A stretch of 64,000 nt of DNA from Eucalyptus grandis (GCF_016545825.1 NC_052613.1:9114001-9178000); one strand, 5' to 3'. Positions 1 through 11,338 are shown, counted from the first letter of the stretch. Made by a program: numbers and translations. Notes: generated from the letters alone by a model not told the origin.

Positions 1-971
1 ATGCAATCAACAAGAGATTACAACTTTGAGTGCAAACACTTAGTGGTAGATCGCACTATCTCACTAAGTCACTCTTTTGGTATTTATCTCACGATCACAA
101 ACATTTAATTTCATAAGAGACAAGTGTATGATCGAAGTTGGCTTAGGCTTTGGAATTATAAATTTTATGCTCCGTCTCTTACTTGCTGATCGGTCATTGA
201 TCTCCTTAAATACTCCTCCACTTACAAACTAGCCGTTGGACAGTATCTAGAGGATCATCTTCCAATCTACCCATTGGACAGATCTGTATCTAGAAGATTT
301 AGTAGCTGTTGAGTGACAAAAGGAGAATCCCAAATTGATTCTGATCACCCATACAAACAGAATCTTGGTTTCCATAAGTAGAGCTTCTTCGTATAGAAAG
401 TTCTTGTCTTCAAAATCTAATTGTCAATCAATTAGATTGAGTCAATTAAATCTATATTGATATAGAATCCAAACCAGATTACTAACCGTTATACATTTGG
501 GCTTGTATTACGTTCTGTCAAGTTGCTTTATTCTGAACATGCTTTGTTCTGAATATGCTATGTTCTGAACTTGTGTCTCGTTCTGGACCTTATCACGTTC
601 TGGACTTATGTCTTGTTCTGTATGTAAAGTCTGAGAGTGTTCTGTTGGAAGTAAAGTCCGATTGTCTTCCGTCTAAAGTAGAGTCTAAGTGTCTTAAGTC
701 TAAAATAGAGTCTGAGTGCAATAGACTTTACAATCTGGACGTAAGTCTGGACATTTTCTGCTTCGAACAGATTTAGCTTTAAGGTGTCGGACACGTCGAA
801 TAAATTCAACTTCAGCATAGAGTCTGTCTTTTGGTTCTTCCAAATATAGACTTTGATAATATCATTTACATGTTCTATCATCTGCATAGTCTGTTACTCA
901 ACAATTAAACACATTAGTAGCCTTTGATTTATTTTGTCATCCTCAAAACATCATAAATGATTTCCCTAACA
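1..971 (-). repeat. Copia-type LTR, partial, next to unit 1
   Basis: This stretch matches 60187-61153, which can be recognised as an LTR because a primer-binding site and a gag start lie beside it there. Only the part distal to the primer site is inside the window. It contains a run of degenerate short repeats (gttctgaac and aaagtctgagtg types, about 540-760). It ends at 971 in ctaaca, the complement of a TG start. The next bases, acatcaatcaatc, continue the unit sequence seen without an LTR at about 50740, so 971/972 is the insertion junction. The element body would lie to the left, outside the window. Confidence 0.75.
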
Positions 972-2631
972 ACATCAATCAATCTTTTGAAAGAAATGTA
1001 CCAGCAAGACACAAAAGTAAATGGTGAAAACAATATGAAGAGATAAAGTGTGTCGGAAGTCCCGACCCCTGCTATTATCTCCATCGAGCTGAACAACATT
1101 TGTGAATAGAAATTCCAACACCTATAAGGAAATCGAGGAAGAGCAAATGTAACTCTACAACAAAACAACAAGATGATATGAGTAAACTGTCGTCTAAAAT
1201 ACGTCCTGCTAGTGACCCCGTGGTGCCCAAGAGTTTGAAAGAAGTAACATTCACTATGATTTTCATTGGTTCAAATAGGATGCTTAACTTGCATGAAAAG
1301 ATTCATTACTTTGGATTCTAATGATCATATTGGGAATGTCATTTCCTATCACAAATCAACATTACAAGCCTATGCCCTGGAGATACTCTAGTGCATATTC
1401 TAGTTATACCGTTACTTACAATTTGTTCGCATCCTTTTCTTTTCTTCTTCTTCTTTTGTCATTTTCCTGGGAAATTTCCCAAAAAAAAAAAATTGCAGAA
1501 ATGTCATATTTTTCACGAAATAATGAGAGTTTTAGCTCCAAGAAATGATTAAAATGACAAAAACAAGGGTGGGTGATTGAACGCGAACCATGGAGACGGA
1601 ATTCTAAACAAGAAAGCAATTTGTCTGAACCGATATGGGGCTCATAGGGTTAACGGAAGAGTCTGAAATCAAGAAGAGACGGGAGATATTGTAATGAATG
1701 GTTGATAGGACTCCTTAGAACTTAGCTGTAACTATGCAGGCATTAGACTTTTCTTGGGAAGCAATGTTTTGCATATGAGTATTCATCTCTCGGCACCTAA
1801 TGGTCCGATCGACTTTCACTTTTGTCCGTTTCTCACCCCGAGATAAGAGCTCTATGATTAAATTGTACCTTTTTAATCACCGATAAGAAGCAAATGGAAG
1901 ATCAAGCAAAACGGCCCTAATTGTTGACAGTTCGACCCTACAATAGTCTCATTTTGTAATTGAATCTTTATGTTTTTTCACGCAATTATCATACCTTGCA
2001 ACGTGAAATGCCAAGCTAAAGATGCGCCATTTTTTCAGTACGGGAAGACAATGGGCGATTCCTTTTATCAAATGTCCAATCCACTGTCACATAGCGTTTG
2101 CACCACCATTTCCCTTGTCTTGGCTTCGTCAATATCCGCAATGCAGCTTGACTTGCATCAAAAAAAGAAGGAATTAAGATTTTTCGAGCCATAGCAATCG
2201 ATTTGTGCCTTGAAAATGAGACGCGTTCACGCAACAACCACTTCACACCAAGTCTTTGTTTAATGTTTTATTGCGCGCGGGCGTGAGTGGGCTGGGCTAA
2301 ACCCCCATTAAGTTCCGTGTGTTTCAAATAATCAAGACCGAAAAAGGGATGAAGTGTAATGTCTGTGCAGTTTTGTTGATTGATGCGGTCTGATATTGAC
2401 ATAATGTTAATTAATGTGCATGTTGAGAATTGTCCTATGACGCACTATAGAGTTCTGTCATGATTGCAAAAATGCGGGACCACGGGTCAAGCGATGCTCA
2501 CGTGATAAAAAACTCGGGTTAAAAGATAATAATGAAACACGATTAGAGGGTCAAAAGCATGAATCAGGCAAACCCGGTGTAAAATGAAGGGAATTTCTTC
2601 AATGTTAGAGGGCTCTCCCGCAGTTACATTA
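972..2631 (+). promoter_or_regulatory. Upstream region of B3 copy 1
   Basis: This non-coding upstream sequence is shared with about 25710-27234, 50740-52265 and 61154-62816. No convincing gene was found; short frames here do not persist across the four copies. It includes a T/C-rich stretch near 1436-1480 that is missing from the units 2 and 3 versions. Being directly upstream of a TATA box, it should hold the B3 promoter, but I cannot assign individual sites. Confidence 0.5.
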
Positions 2632-2643
2632 CTATAAATATAT
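2632..2643 (+). promoter_or_regulatory. TATA box of B3 copy 1
   Basis: The sequence ctataaatatatg lies about 235 bases before the predicted splice donor. It is kept in copy 2 (27235) and copy 4 (62817) and altered in copy 3. A start site near 2660-2670 is inferred from the usual 25-35 base spacing. Confidence 0.55.
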
Positions 2644-2659
2644 GAAGGCGGAGCAAAGC

Positions 2660-3583
2660 CAACTCCCAAGAATTCTCAGGCCCCTGTTCCGTTTAACATT
2701 GCGCTTCTTCCTCCTTCCTCCTCTTTTTTTTTTTTTTTTTTTTTTTTAATATTTTCCTTCCTCCTCCCTTGAAACAGCTAGAAACGTTTGGTGATCAGAT
2801 TGGGGTTTTAGTGGCCACGGCGGTGCTGCTCTGCACCACCTGCCAGTAGATTGTGCCTTCGTCGATGGTAAGCTTTCAAAACTTGGACATATTCAATTGA
2901 AGGGCACAAACTTGTGGACGTTGATATCTGAATATCCTATTTACCCTTTCATTCTCTCTTAAGTTCATCACTCGTCAAGATCTGTTCATTTTAGTGTGGC
3001 TTGTTGTTGCTTTTTGGTTCAGGATTGTTTTTTGCTTAAGGGGAAAAGTTATCTAAAAAGAAAAGGGCTTTATTTAAACCACTCGATTTCAAATATCTGC
3101 TGAGTGTCCTTGATCATCTTCTCTTTGGTTTATGGCGCCACTCGTCATAAATGAGAACTTGATCTTTGCTAAGCAAATCCTCACTTTGTGAAGTTGACAG
3201 AGATATGTAGGGTTCATTTGTTTCACTTAAGGAAAAACATGATCCGAAGGGAGAAAAAAAAACTGAAGGTTTCTTTAGCTCACTTGATTTCAAATATTTG
3301 CTAAGTGCCCTTTACAAGGGTTCATCTTCTCTTTGGTTCATGGTGCAACTCGTCATGGACGTGAACTTGATCTTTTGCTAAGCAAATCCTCACTTTGTGA
3401 AGTTGACAAAGATTGTACCCTCCTAAGCAAATCCTCATACGGGTGTTTAACTCATTGTTTTAGCATCTCATTTAACAAATAATATCGTAGAAGCACTTCT
3501 TATTTGAGGCTTTTTATATGTCAGTATTATATTGTGAAATTGACAAATCCTCGTGCGAGTGCAGCCCAAGCCGTCACAGTCTC
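2660..3583 (+). other. B3 copy 1: non-coding 5' exon and 5' UTR intron
   Basis: The region after the TATA box has stops in all frames. A good donor (gatg|gtaagc, GT at 2868) and a good acceptor (gtgcag|ccc, AG at 3563-3564) bracket a 697-base AT-rich intron. The start codon lies 20 bases after the acceptor. Donor and acceptor are kept in copy 2 (27431 and 28081-28082), which supports a 5' UTR intron. A poly-T tract near 2727-2747 is in copies 1 and 4, is altered in copy 3 and is absent from copy 2. The splice sites are my inference and not shown by transcripts. Confidence 0.55.
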
Positions 3584-4150
3584 ATGGGCGAGAGAGAGAT
3601 GGAAGTCGATTGGTCATCTTTCCATGTCTTGGCGAAAACATCTCACTTAGTTCACGAGGGACTGCTAAGTCTCTATCCCACGGCTCAAACCCGACCAACC
3701 GAATTGCCGGAAATCTTCTGGAACAAAATACTGGAGATGCATGGCCAGGGAGTGATGCTCGTGCTAGAGAAGAGATTGTGTGCCACCGACTTGAAGCAAC
3801 GCAACGGTTGGCTCTCCATACCCAGGGGGCAGATACGAGCGAATTTCTTGACCAGTGGAGAGATCCAAGCCCTAGACAACAGGGAGGACATTACAATTTC
3901 CGTAATCGAGCCTTGTTTACAAGTACGCCATGGGTTGCATCTCCAGAAATGGAATAACGTGAGGAATCATTTTTCTTATGTATTGACCAAGGGGTGGAAC
4001 GCTGTCGCACAGTCGATTGTGCAGAACGGACTCAGAAAGGATTGCCTCGTCTAGCTTTGGTCATTTAGGGCGAATGGGGACCTTTGTTTCTGCCTCGTGA
4101 ACTGTGAAGCGCCCCCAGCTGCAGTGGAAAATACGGCTAATCATGAGTGA
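3584..4150 (+). pseudogene. B3-domain protein copy 1, nonsense-truncated
   Basis: This is the first copy of a plant B3 DNA-binding gene of the DUF313/At2g31720-like group, nuclear proteins thought to bind DNA through a B3 fold. The start chosen is ATG 3584 because it directly follows the conserved splice acceptor; an open frame reaches back to 3518 but would lie in the intron. Against copy 2 the reading frame is intact until codon 157, where CAG has become TAG (4052-4054). After it the frame continues in the same register (LWSFRANGDLCFCLV) to a TGA at 4148-4150. The stop removes the last two B3 strands, so the 156-residue product would probably not fold normally. Other private changes include R to Q before RNGW and Q to E in the LPxIFWNK segment. 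It is most likely a recent pseudogene; a shortened product cannot be excluded. Confidence 0.75.
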
Positions 4151-5640
4151 TAATTATTCTGTTTCATGAATTTCTGGATCAAGTTTGGAATTAGATTGTG
4201 GTCATTTAGTTTGTGGATCAACTTGGATCGTCTGTGATGTTGTTGTCGGTGGTGGTGGCGGCGGTGTTGTTGTTGTTTTTTTTTTTTTTTCTTGGAGGAT
4301 TTGCGGTTGTTTAGTTTGTGGATCAACATTGATGGTCTGTGATGTTGTTGTTGTTGCTGTGTTTTTTATTTTTATTTTTTAATGGAGGATCCTGTTGTTT
4401 TTCTTTTTTAACCTTGAAATTGCACGGGCTGTTGTTTCTTGTTCTTTTTACTTTTTTGAAGTCATTGGAGATTAAAAAGTAATTCATCTTCTTTACCAAA
4501 AAAAAAAAAAAGTAATTCATCTTTCTGTGCTAGAATCGCGGTCACTGATTTTTGCAGACTTTAACGGATTTGTTTGCAAAATACTTTCTAAGTATTTTAA
4601 AACATTTGTTTGGCCCACAAAAGGGCCTCCACATCTGTTTTTTCTCCTCTTTAAACTACCTCTAATTAGGGTAGTTTCGAATTCATAGGGTCCTCTTCTT
4701 TGGCTAGGGCATAAAGATGGCCATCCTTTGCTCACATTTGCTGTTGAACAATGAATTCTGGGTTTTTTCCAGTTTGGCCAAGCTTTTGGGTCGTAGATGA
4801 TGAACCAGCCCACCACGTCTACACCACTACCCGGATACTGGATCCTGTGATGAATAAAGTGATCGTATGAGGATAGGGTTTTTCCCATTCAAGAGATCAT
4901 AGCATCCAGTGATGAAATGAAATCAAGAAACGTATTAGGCTAGTTCCTCAGTCGACCTTGGAACCCTGTAATTGACTCTGATATGATTTTTGCATAGGGA
5001 CCTTTTTCTGATTCAGAGATCAAGAAAAATGACTTTATGCGGTGAAGGGATGTGGACAGAGTGAGTTGAGCAATAGGGAGGAGGGATTAGGGTTTCGGCG
5101 CTTGAAGTGCACGCGATGGTCTGGGGAGGAAGAGGATCGGGATCTCGGAGAGTCCCAAGGCGGTGTCGTGCCAGGCCTATTCCGACTTTGGAGCTCCGTT
5201 GAAGAGGTAGTGCAGCGCAATGTTTTTTTTTTTGTCGCTCGATAACTTCAGAAAGTCTGATCTTGAAGCCATGGACACCTAGTCTCTTGAAGTGGGCAAC
5301 TGCTGCTTGCGCATGGAGCTCAGCGAGCAGCGTGAAGGCTGAACTCGGGCTTGGCACGGAAGGGCAGAATTGAAGGAGGATGAGTTGCCAGGGCCTTAGG
5401 ACACTCTGGTGAGTAACCCGTGTTAGATTGCTCGGAGAAGCTGCGAGTTCATGATGAAGAGTAAAAGAAAGAGGAAATGAAATGAAAAAGAAAAAAGGAA
5501 AATACCGGGAAATTCAAACAATTAATTATAAGGGGAAATGATTAGCTTAACCGTACCATTAGCTTAAGAAACACATTGCGAACCCTCCACCACATCTGCT
5601 GGAGCAAGAAAACTTTGTACTGGGTCCCTCCACCGTTAGC
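4151..5640. other. B3 3' flank; duplicated spacer, no clear gene
   Basis: Shared with 28663-30197. It holds T-rich and (GTT/GGT)n low-complexity sequence around 4220-4380. A minus-strand open frame of 123 codons (4517-4888) recurs in unit 2 (29066-29404) with a matching core. A stretch at about 5040-5400 contains a typical plant leader-like motif (gattagggtttcggcgc) and could be the 5' end of a captured gene on the + strand. I recognise no protein in either. Confidence 0.4.
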
Positions 5641-5643
5641 TAA

Positions 5644-7035
5644 GGTAGCGCATGAGAACGTTTCTGTTTCTCATGATTTCTATTCTTTTGTTCCCTAACA
5701 AAAAAAGAATGTAAAACCCATTTGATAACGCCAAGTTGTTTTTCTATTAGGAATAGAAAGTTAGCTTGAGAATAGATTTGGAGCAGAAACGAGAAGCAAA
5801 AAAAGTTGCTTATTGTTGGGAAACAATTTCTAGAAATAAGCTAATTTTCTTTTCTTTTTTTCTTTTTCTTGCCGCGGCCACCGTAAACAGCCTAGAGCCA
5901 CCGCCCACCGCCGGCCACCACCACTGCCGCCGCCGCCGCCGATCGCCAGCCGACGCCGCCACCGCCATCACCGCAAGCTATCAGCCCGCTGCCACCGGTC
6001 CCCGCCGCCACCGCTGCACGACCGCCAGCCACCGAGCGTCACCGTCGACCTATGTAGCATCGACACGGACACGCAACACGCGACACGACACGACACGACA
6101 CGCCGACACGTCATTTCTTAAAAATAGAGAATTTCGACACGTTCCAACACGTTATATATTAAATATATTTTTATATATAAATACATAAATAAATAATAAT
6201 AAAAATAGCCTAGAATTGATTTACACAAAAATATTAAATAATATCATTCATTATTTTAATTTGTTATAATAATACATAAAACTTAGAGGAAAAAAAAACA
6301 TTGTTTAAAGAAAATGCTGAATTTAAATTTATTTATTTATCATATATAGCATTTTTTTATTACCTCTTTCATAGTAAAAGACTTTTAAAAACTAAAACAA
6401 TTCTAAAAAAAAAAAACTGAAAAAAAAAAATTTGACCCCGTGAGTGTATATTTATAGCAATTTTATTACTTCTTTTATTACTTATTTTGTGTATATTTAT
6501 ATTTTGACTCCTCAAGTATTAGAAATTTTTAAAATTGACCCCGTGCGTGTCGGAATCGCGTGTCGAAATTCTGGACTCGCGTGTCGGAGCGTGTCGAGAG
6601 AGTTGACCACGTGTCGGATTTTTCGACACTTGTTGACCACATGTCGGAACGTGTCGGGACGTGTCGGAGCGTGTCGACACATGTCGGAGTGTCGGACACG
6701 ACACGAAGGCTTCTAGAGAGTATTCGTGCTACATAGCCGTCGACCGCCGCTGGAAGCCCATCGGCCGCCGCCGGCCACTGGGCAACGGGCGGTCGGCGAC
6801 AGCGACAATCCGTGAGCAAGAATAAAAAATAAATAAATACAAAAAGAAATTATTGCGTTACCAAACGCATTTCTATTATTTTTCTATTCCAAGAGTAGAA
6901 ATTTTGTGTAGTTACCAAACGGGTTCTTTTACTCATAAATTGTTCTCCGAAACAGAAATAGAAAATAACTATTTCTGAAAAAAAAAAAAAAAAAAAAAAC
7001 TCTTCCTCGGAACAAAAGCGTTGTCATGCGCAGCC
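5644..7035. mobile_element. PIF/Harbinger-type non-autonomous element, unit 1 only
   Basis: Terminal inverted repeats begin GGTAGCGCATGAGAACG on the left and, read inward from the right end, GGCTGCGCATGACAACG. They are flanked by TAA at 5641-5643 and 7036-7038, the 3-base TWA duplication typical of PIF/Harbinger. Unit 2 has the empty site with a single TAA at 30197-30199. The interior is low-complexity CCG/CCA repeats without a transposase. A second element is nested at 6051-6736. Related sequences lie at 15750-16183, 38880-39330, 44426-45244 and 45795-46438. Confidence 0.75.
6051..6736. mobile_element. MULE-type MITE nested in the Harbinger element
   Basis: The ends are inverted TATGTAGCA / TGCTACATA, and the flanks carry a 9-base direct repeat ccgtcgacc at 6042-6050 and 6737-6745, a length typical of Mutator-like elements. 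The subterminal regions are dense in short gacacg / cgtgtc repeats, facing each other (6060-6110 and 6540-6710). The AT-rich centre has no coding capacity. Confidence 0.7.
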
Positions 7036-7038
7036 TAA

Positions 7039-8412
7039 ACGTACCATCATGCTAGAGGGAACCAATTACAAGCGACTTCGTTTTCTCTAGAATTCTTACA
7101 CGATTATGTCTCCTTAATGGAAAATGATTAGCTATCAGTACCATCATTTTGCAAAATCAGCCACGCTTTTTCTACAGAGGTTGAGGAAACAGGGAGACCG
7201 GTTGTACCACTTTCTTTTTTTTTACTTCCCATGACATCCTATTATCTTCGCTTAATTTAGAATTAGATTAGAGAATTTAAAAAGGAAAGGTAGCAGTACC
7301 CAAATCACAAATAGAAAAATCCCCGTAAGTGGATATTTTTCCAATCAAAGAAAAGTTTTTAAGTAAACTCAAAAATTTTAAATTGAAACTTTAAAGGAGT
7401 GAATGTCATTCTCCACCAAAGAAAATTTTTAGGGACTACTGTCCCCAAATAAAATAAACTTAGTAACTTAAATAAAATAAATTGGAATGTGACCATCTGA
7501 TATACTTTGAACTTCTGATTCTTTAGTATTTTGTAATCGATGAACACGTTACAATGGAGAAAATTCATTAGTATCTGCTTCATTAATCATAAGAAAGTAA
7601 AAGATATTTGTTGACTATTAAATTTTAATTGGTGTTTGTCATTATATATTTAGACAGATAATGGTTAATTTTTTTTTCCTAATCTCATTCAGATGGATGG
7701 AGTTTGTATTGCATATCTTCATCTACTAGATTTGTAGTGATGAGATAATTTTTTCATCTACTAATTATTATTCTTAATCTAAACTTTTTTAAAATTCATT
7801 TATTTATATGCGTAATCGATATAAATGGTTCTTCATTATGAATGTTCGAAGAGTCATTTTACTACAATTTGATTTGAGCGCAAGGAAGAGTCATTTCATT
7901 GCAGAGTGATTTCATTATTAGTTGTACAGCTAACATTTTAAATAATTTTTCATCTTTAAAATTTAATAAATGATACTAATGATTTCTTTTAAATTAGTGA
8001 TAATGTTTTTTCTCCTATGATCATCTGTATTACGGTACTTAAATTGCTTTTCCATTCTTCATATTCAAAATGTTCCACTAACTAGAATTTTTCCACTTGT
8101 GATTTGGTACTGTTAGCTTTTAGCTAATAATTTTCCTTTTCAATTACCCCAATCTAATCCTAAATCAAGCCAAGAAAATAGGAAGCCATGGGAAGTCAAA
8201 AAGGAAAAAGAAAAAATCACAGGAGCCAATCTCCTATTTCCTCCATAAAAGATGTGGTTGACGTTAGACGGTTCTTACCGTCACAAAAGCCCTAGCGGCG
8301 ACTGCTTTTGCTCAAGATCTCGATCATAAAATTTCACGAACGACCGTCGTGGATGTTACGGCCGAATCAAACCGTGGGGCATTTTGACATGGTGACTGAT
8401 TATGGAGGCGAT
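7039..8412. other. AT-rich duplicated spacer, no gene seen
   Basis: Matches 30200-31577 in unit 2 with small indels. A short inverted pair (about 7120-7330 against about 8090-8230: 'gattagctatcagtacca', 'tagaattagattagag' and their complements) suggests a long degraded foldback element of about 1.1 kb. No protein-coding region is supported. Confidence 0.4.
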
Positions 8413-8568
8413 TCACACTTCCATATCACCTTCATGCATCAGTGCAATCAGGACAAATGAAATCTCTAGCCTTGCTTGCAAAATTAGTTCCTCATTGTAC
8501 GCATCATCCCGATCATGCTCGTCTTCCTCTTCCGTCACCCTATTGATCTCAGCGGGGTAGACGGGTTG
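8413..8568 (-). pseudogene. Conserved 52-codon frame, possible terminal exon
   Basis: On the minus strand an open frame of 51 codons plus stop begins at the MULE insertion point and is rich in acidic residues (VTEEEDEHDRDD, then NEELILQARLEIS). Unit 2 keeps the same length and stop (31578-31733), with R to Q, A to S and I to L substitutions. The composition looks like the end of a real protein exon. I do not recognise the family, and the upstream part is interrupted by the MULE at 8579. Confidence 0.3.
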
Positions 8569-8578
8569 TCCGAAAACG

Positions 8579-9572
8579 GGAAAAGTGCCAAAAAAGTCCT
8601 AAACATTTTGTCTTTATACCGATTTAGTCCTAAACCTTTTTTTGGTGCCGATTTAGTCATAAACATTTTTACATTGTGCCAATTCAGTCTTTTCCGGCCA
8701 ATTTTGGCCGGATTTTGTTGACTGGACGTCGGCCAGCTGACATGACCTGATTGGTGCTGACGTGAACAATTTTTAATAATATTTTAATTTTTTTGAATTT
8801 TTTTTCTTTTTTTTTTTTTTTTTCTTCCTCTTCTTCCTCCAGCCCGATCGTCGAACCTCGACGACCGGCTAGAGGCGACGGCTGGTGAGGTCGAGGTTGA
8901 CCTTGTCGGCCACCTCGCTAGTGGCCACGATGGCGGCCTCGTGCTAGGCGGTGAGGGTCGAGCCTCGCCCATGGACGGCGAGGCTTGACCTGCGGATCCG
9001 GTGAGGGCGAGCCTCGCCGCCGGCGCGAGGCCGCCCTCAAGGCCCGGGCAGCGAGGCTCGGCCCGCCAGATCCGGCAAGGGTAGAGCCTCGCCCGACGGA
9101 TCGCCACCACGGGAGAAACCAAGCGAAAATCCGAGGTTGAAGCCGCGCGACTGAGGACACCCCGAGCTCCTGTAAAATCCTAGAGACGATGACGATGAGC
9201 GGAGGGAGGAAATTTCTAGGGCGAGATTGGGATCGGGGAACGGAGCAGGGAGAGCTGGCCTCGCGCCGAGTTAGCGGGCCTCGACCTCGCCAGCCCCGCC
9301 TCGGCCTGCCGCCGAGGTCCGGCGACCAGCTAGAGGAAGAAGAGGGAAGAAAAAAAATAAAAATAAAAATAATAAAAGGAGAAAAAAACTCTAAAATATT
9401 AAAATATTATTAAAAATTGTCTACGTCGCATCGACCACGTCAATCGGTCGGCGTCCAGTCAGCAAAATCCGGTTAAAATTAGCCGGAAATTACTAAATTG
9501 GCACAACGTAAAAATGTTTAGGACTAAATTGACACAAAGATAAAAGTTTTAGAACTTTTTTGGCACTTTTCC
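8579..9572. mobile_element. Mutator-like (possible Pack-MULE) element, unit 1
   Basis: Long inverted repeats of roughly 190 bases start GGAAAAGTGCCAAAAAAGT on the left, with the imperfect complement on the right. A perfect 10-base duplication tccgaaaacg flanks it at 8569-8578 and 9573-9582. The interior is GC-rich and unlike its surroundings; a central segment (about 9100-9260) carries a minus-strand acceptor-like ttttacag and may be captured gene sequence. No transposase is present. The ortholog in unit 2 is at 31744-32862. Confidence 0.8.
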
Positions 9573-9582
9573 TCCGAAAACG

Positions 9583-10018
9583 GTTTTATGTCAACGGCTT
9601 GAAGTAATCCAAAACAGTATCGATCAAGTTGTTTGTTCCTAATAGCAAGATAGATACGTGGCTTTTGAGATTATAGTGGGTTCGTGTTTGATCCAAAAAA
9701 ATTGTGCGAGTCGTGCGTCGTTGAATTGCTAGCAAGAAGTCATTAGAAAGTAAGGAAATAAAATAACCTGAACTTTTCTTGTTTGAAGGCTGAGGATCGA
9801 GCCTAAAAAAGAATCCTTTCTCGTTCTTTTAAGCAGCGCTGAATCCGTTGCGTTATCGAAAGGAACTAGCTGGTGAACTTACGATGCTTCGTATGAATTC
9901 GGGGAAATCATGCAAGTTCATCAGAAACCCTAGAAATGGTTGCTCTTGCTGGTGCACTGCACGTTAGAGGATTCAGCACCTTCTTCCCACTTCTTTACTG
10001 AAAAGAGAAGACAACGTA
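9583..10018. other. Duplicated spacer, no gene seen
   Basis: Shared with about 32874-33263. It shows no coding signal beyond short frames. Confidence 0.4.
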
Positions 10019-10290
10019 TCAATGGACATTCCACTCGGCACAAGATAAAAAAAAAAAAAAGCGTCGATGCTTCATTAACACGTGCAATATTTGATCCACA
10101 CCGCAAGGCCGCGGCGGTGTCGGAGAAGCGAAGAGGAGGTGAAGAGAGCTCTTGCCGGATGAGAAGGTGTGAGGGAGAGCATCTCGCGGTGGCAGTCCGG
10201 TGACTTTCACGGTCGCGGCGGCTATTTTCTCCCCGGGGTCGGAGCTTACTAGGGAAGCGAGGTGTCTACCAGGGCGTCTCCCATGGTCCG
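10019..10290 (-). pseudogene. Decayed CFM3-like first-exon fragment (unit 1, copy a)
   Basis: The minus strand reads ATVKVTGLPPRDALPH, then SSLHLLFASPTPPR, which aligns with the N-terminal transit-peptide region of the better preserved fragment at 19338-19866 (ATAEITELPLRNALPR, SSRHLLFASPAPPR). The start codon is lost (ATA in place of ATG) and the match ends after about 45 residues, before the conserved CRM-protein segments. It cannot make a CFM3 protein. The same remnant is in unit 2 at 33264-33550. Confidence 0.55.
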
Positions 10291-11050
10291 AATATTTCAA
10301 AAACGAAAGGTTGAAGAAGATGACGACGACGAAGAAGATGTTTGATTTCTTTGGGGATAATTTTATTATTTTATTTTATCTCTTTTTCAGGTGTCGAGAC
10401 GGATCGGGCCTGAGAAATGAAGTGGGCCGGGTTGGGCCATCGTACGTGTGGGCCTGAGTCATTGGGCCATTCGCATTGCCCAACCATCCAAAGGATTCTA
10501 CAAATGAGATGATTTTCACTAAATTTTTTTAAGTTATTTGAAGCAATTTTCGCAACCATAATTTTTTTTCATTGACCTTATGTCTACGCTCTCCTATGAT
10601 AAACAATGGCGACGGCTTTTGTTCTCGATATTCGACCGTCAAGTTTTATGAACGGCCATCCAAGAAATTACATACATTCTGTCTCTTGCTCCGCCCACCT
10701 ATTCGACCTCTCTCTGCTATGGTCGCGCCCCTTTTCTCCTATGATATGAGAACATGCATGCTCTAGTTCCTAAAAGAGTCCACCATCAAGAATATGCATT
10801 TCGAAATTAATTAATTTGCCATTTTCCTTATTTTTCTATTATATAACATCACGTTCTCACATGTGTGTTATTGTGAAGTGGGACCTCGGAAAAGGTGAAT
10901 TGAAATGCTCCAATCTGAAGGGTGATCCAGTATTTCATAAATTGTGCATGCTATTTTGGTAATGAATTGTTTTAGCACATGTACAATGCACTTTCGTTTT
11001 TTCAAATTATATCGTCAGCAAAAGTATGGATAATAACTTGAAGTGAAACC
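10291..11050. other. CFM3-like 5' flank and duplicated spacer
   Basis: Contains a segment (about 10330-10500, gggcctgagaaatgaagtgg) that recurs near 18350-18480, 20040-20130, 33660-33780 and 41560-41680, always upstream of the CFM3-like fragment or of a spot where one would be expected. It probably derives from the promoter region of the parent gene. No gene is seen. Confidence 0.45.
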
Positions 11051-11059
11051 ATTTTTGGA

Positions 11060-11280
11060 GGCCCAAGCCCAACTGATCCATTTCAAGAAAATATCCTTGG
11101 CCCATCATGTAAGAACGGAGAATTAGATAGCAGATTGGTTAGCCAAAGCCAAAGATACTCTTCCACCTGCTTGGTTAACTCAAGCGCCCCAACTTTTATG
11201 GAATTTGCTTTAGTTTTTTTTTTTTTTTTTTTTTTTTATGGAATTTGCTTTAGTTTGATGTCCCATCTTCGAGCTTTTTG
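11060..11280 (+). pseudogene. RNase H remnant, 5' deleted (unit 1)
   Basis: This plus-strand sequence corresponds to the C-terminal half of the RNase H remnant at 34620-34905 (IADWLAKAEDTLP-like segment). Compared with unit 2, a block equal to about 34335-34715 is missing; the join lies in the short shared word cattttt. A poly-T run and a short repeat of atggaatttgctttag follow at 11200-11250. Confidence 0.5.
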
Positions 11281-11338
11281 TCTAAGAACTCGTGATGACA
11301 AATAAAAGTAGTTTTTCAGACAAAAAAAAATGAGAAGG

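Noticed and set aside
3553..3957. Second plus frame of 134 codons over the B3 exon
   Set aside because: A shadow of the B3 gene in another frame; the B3 frame carries the domain motifs.
4517..4888. Minus-strand frame shared with 29066-29404
   Set aside because: Start context and C-terminal end differ, the conservation equals that of the flanking spacer, and no family is recognised; kept only as a note in the spacer entry.
5766..6188. 140-codon frame rich in Ala, Thr, His and Arg
   Set aside because: It lies over CCG/CCA repeats of the Harbinger-type element and the gacacg repeats of the nested MITE; it has no counterpart in unit 2.
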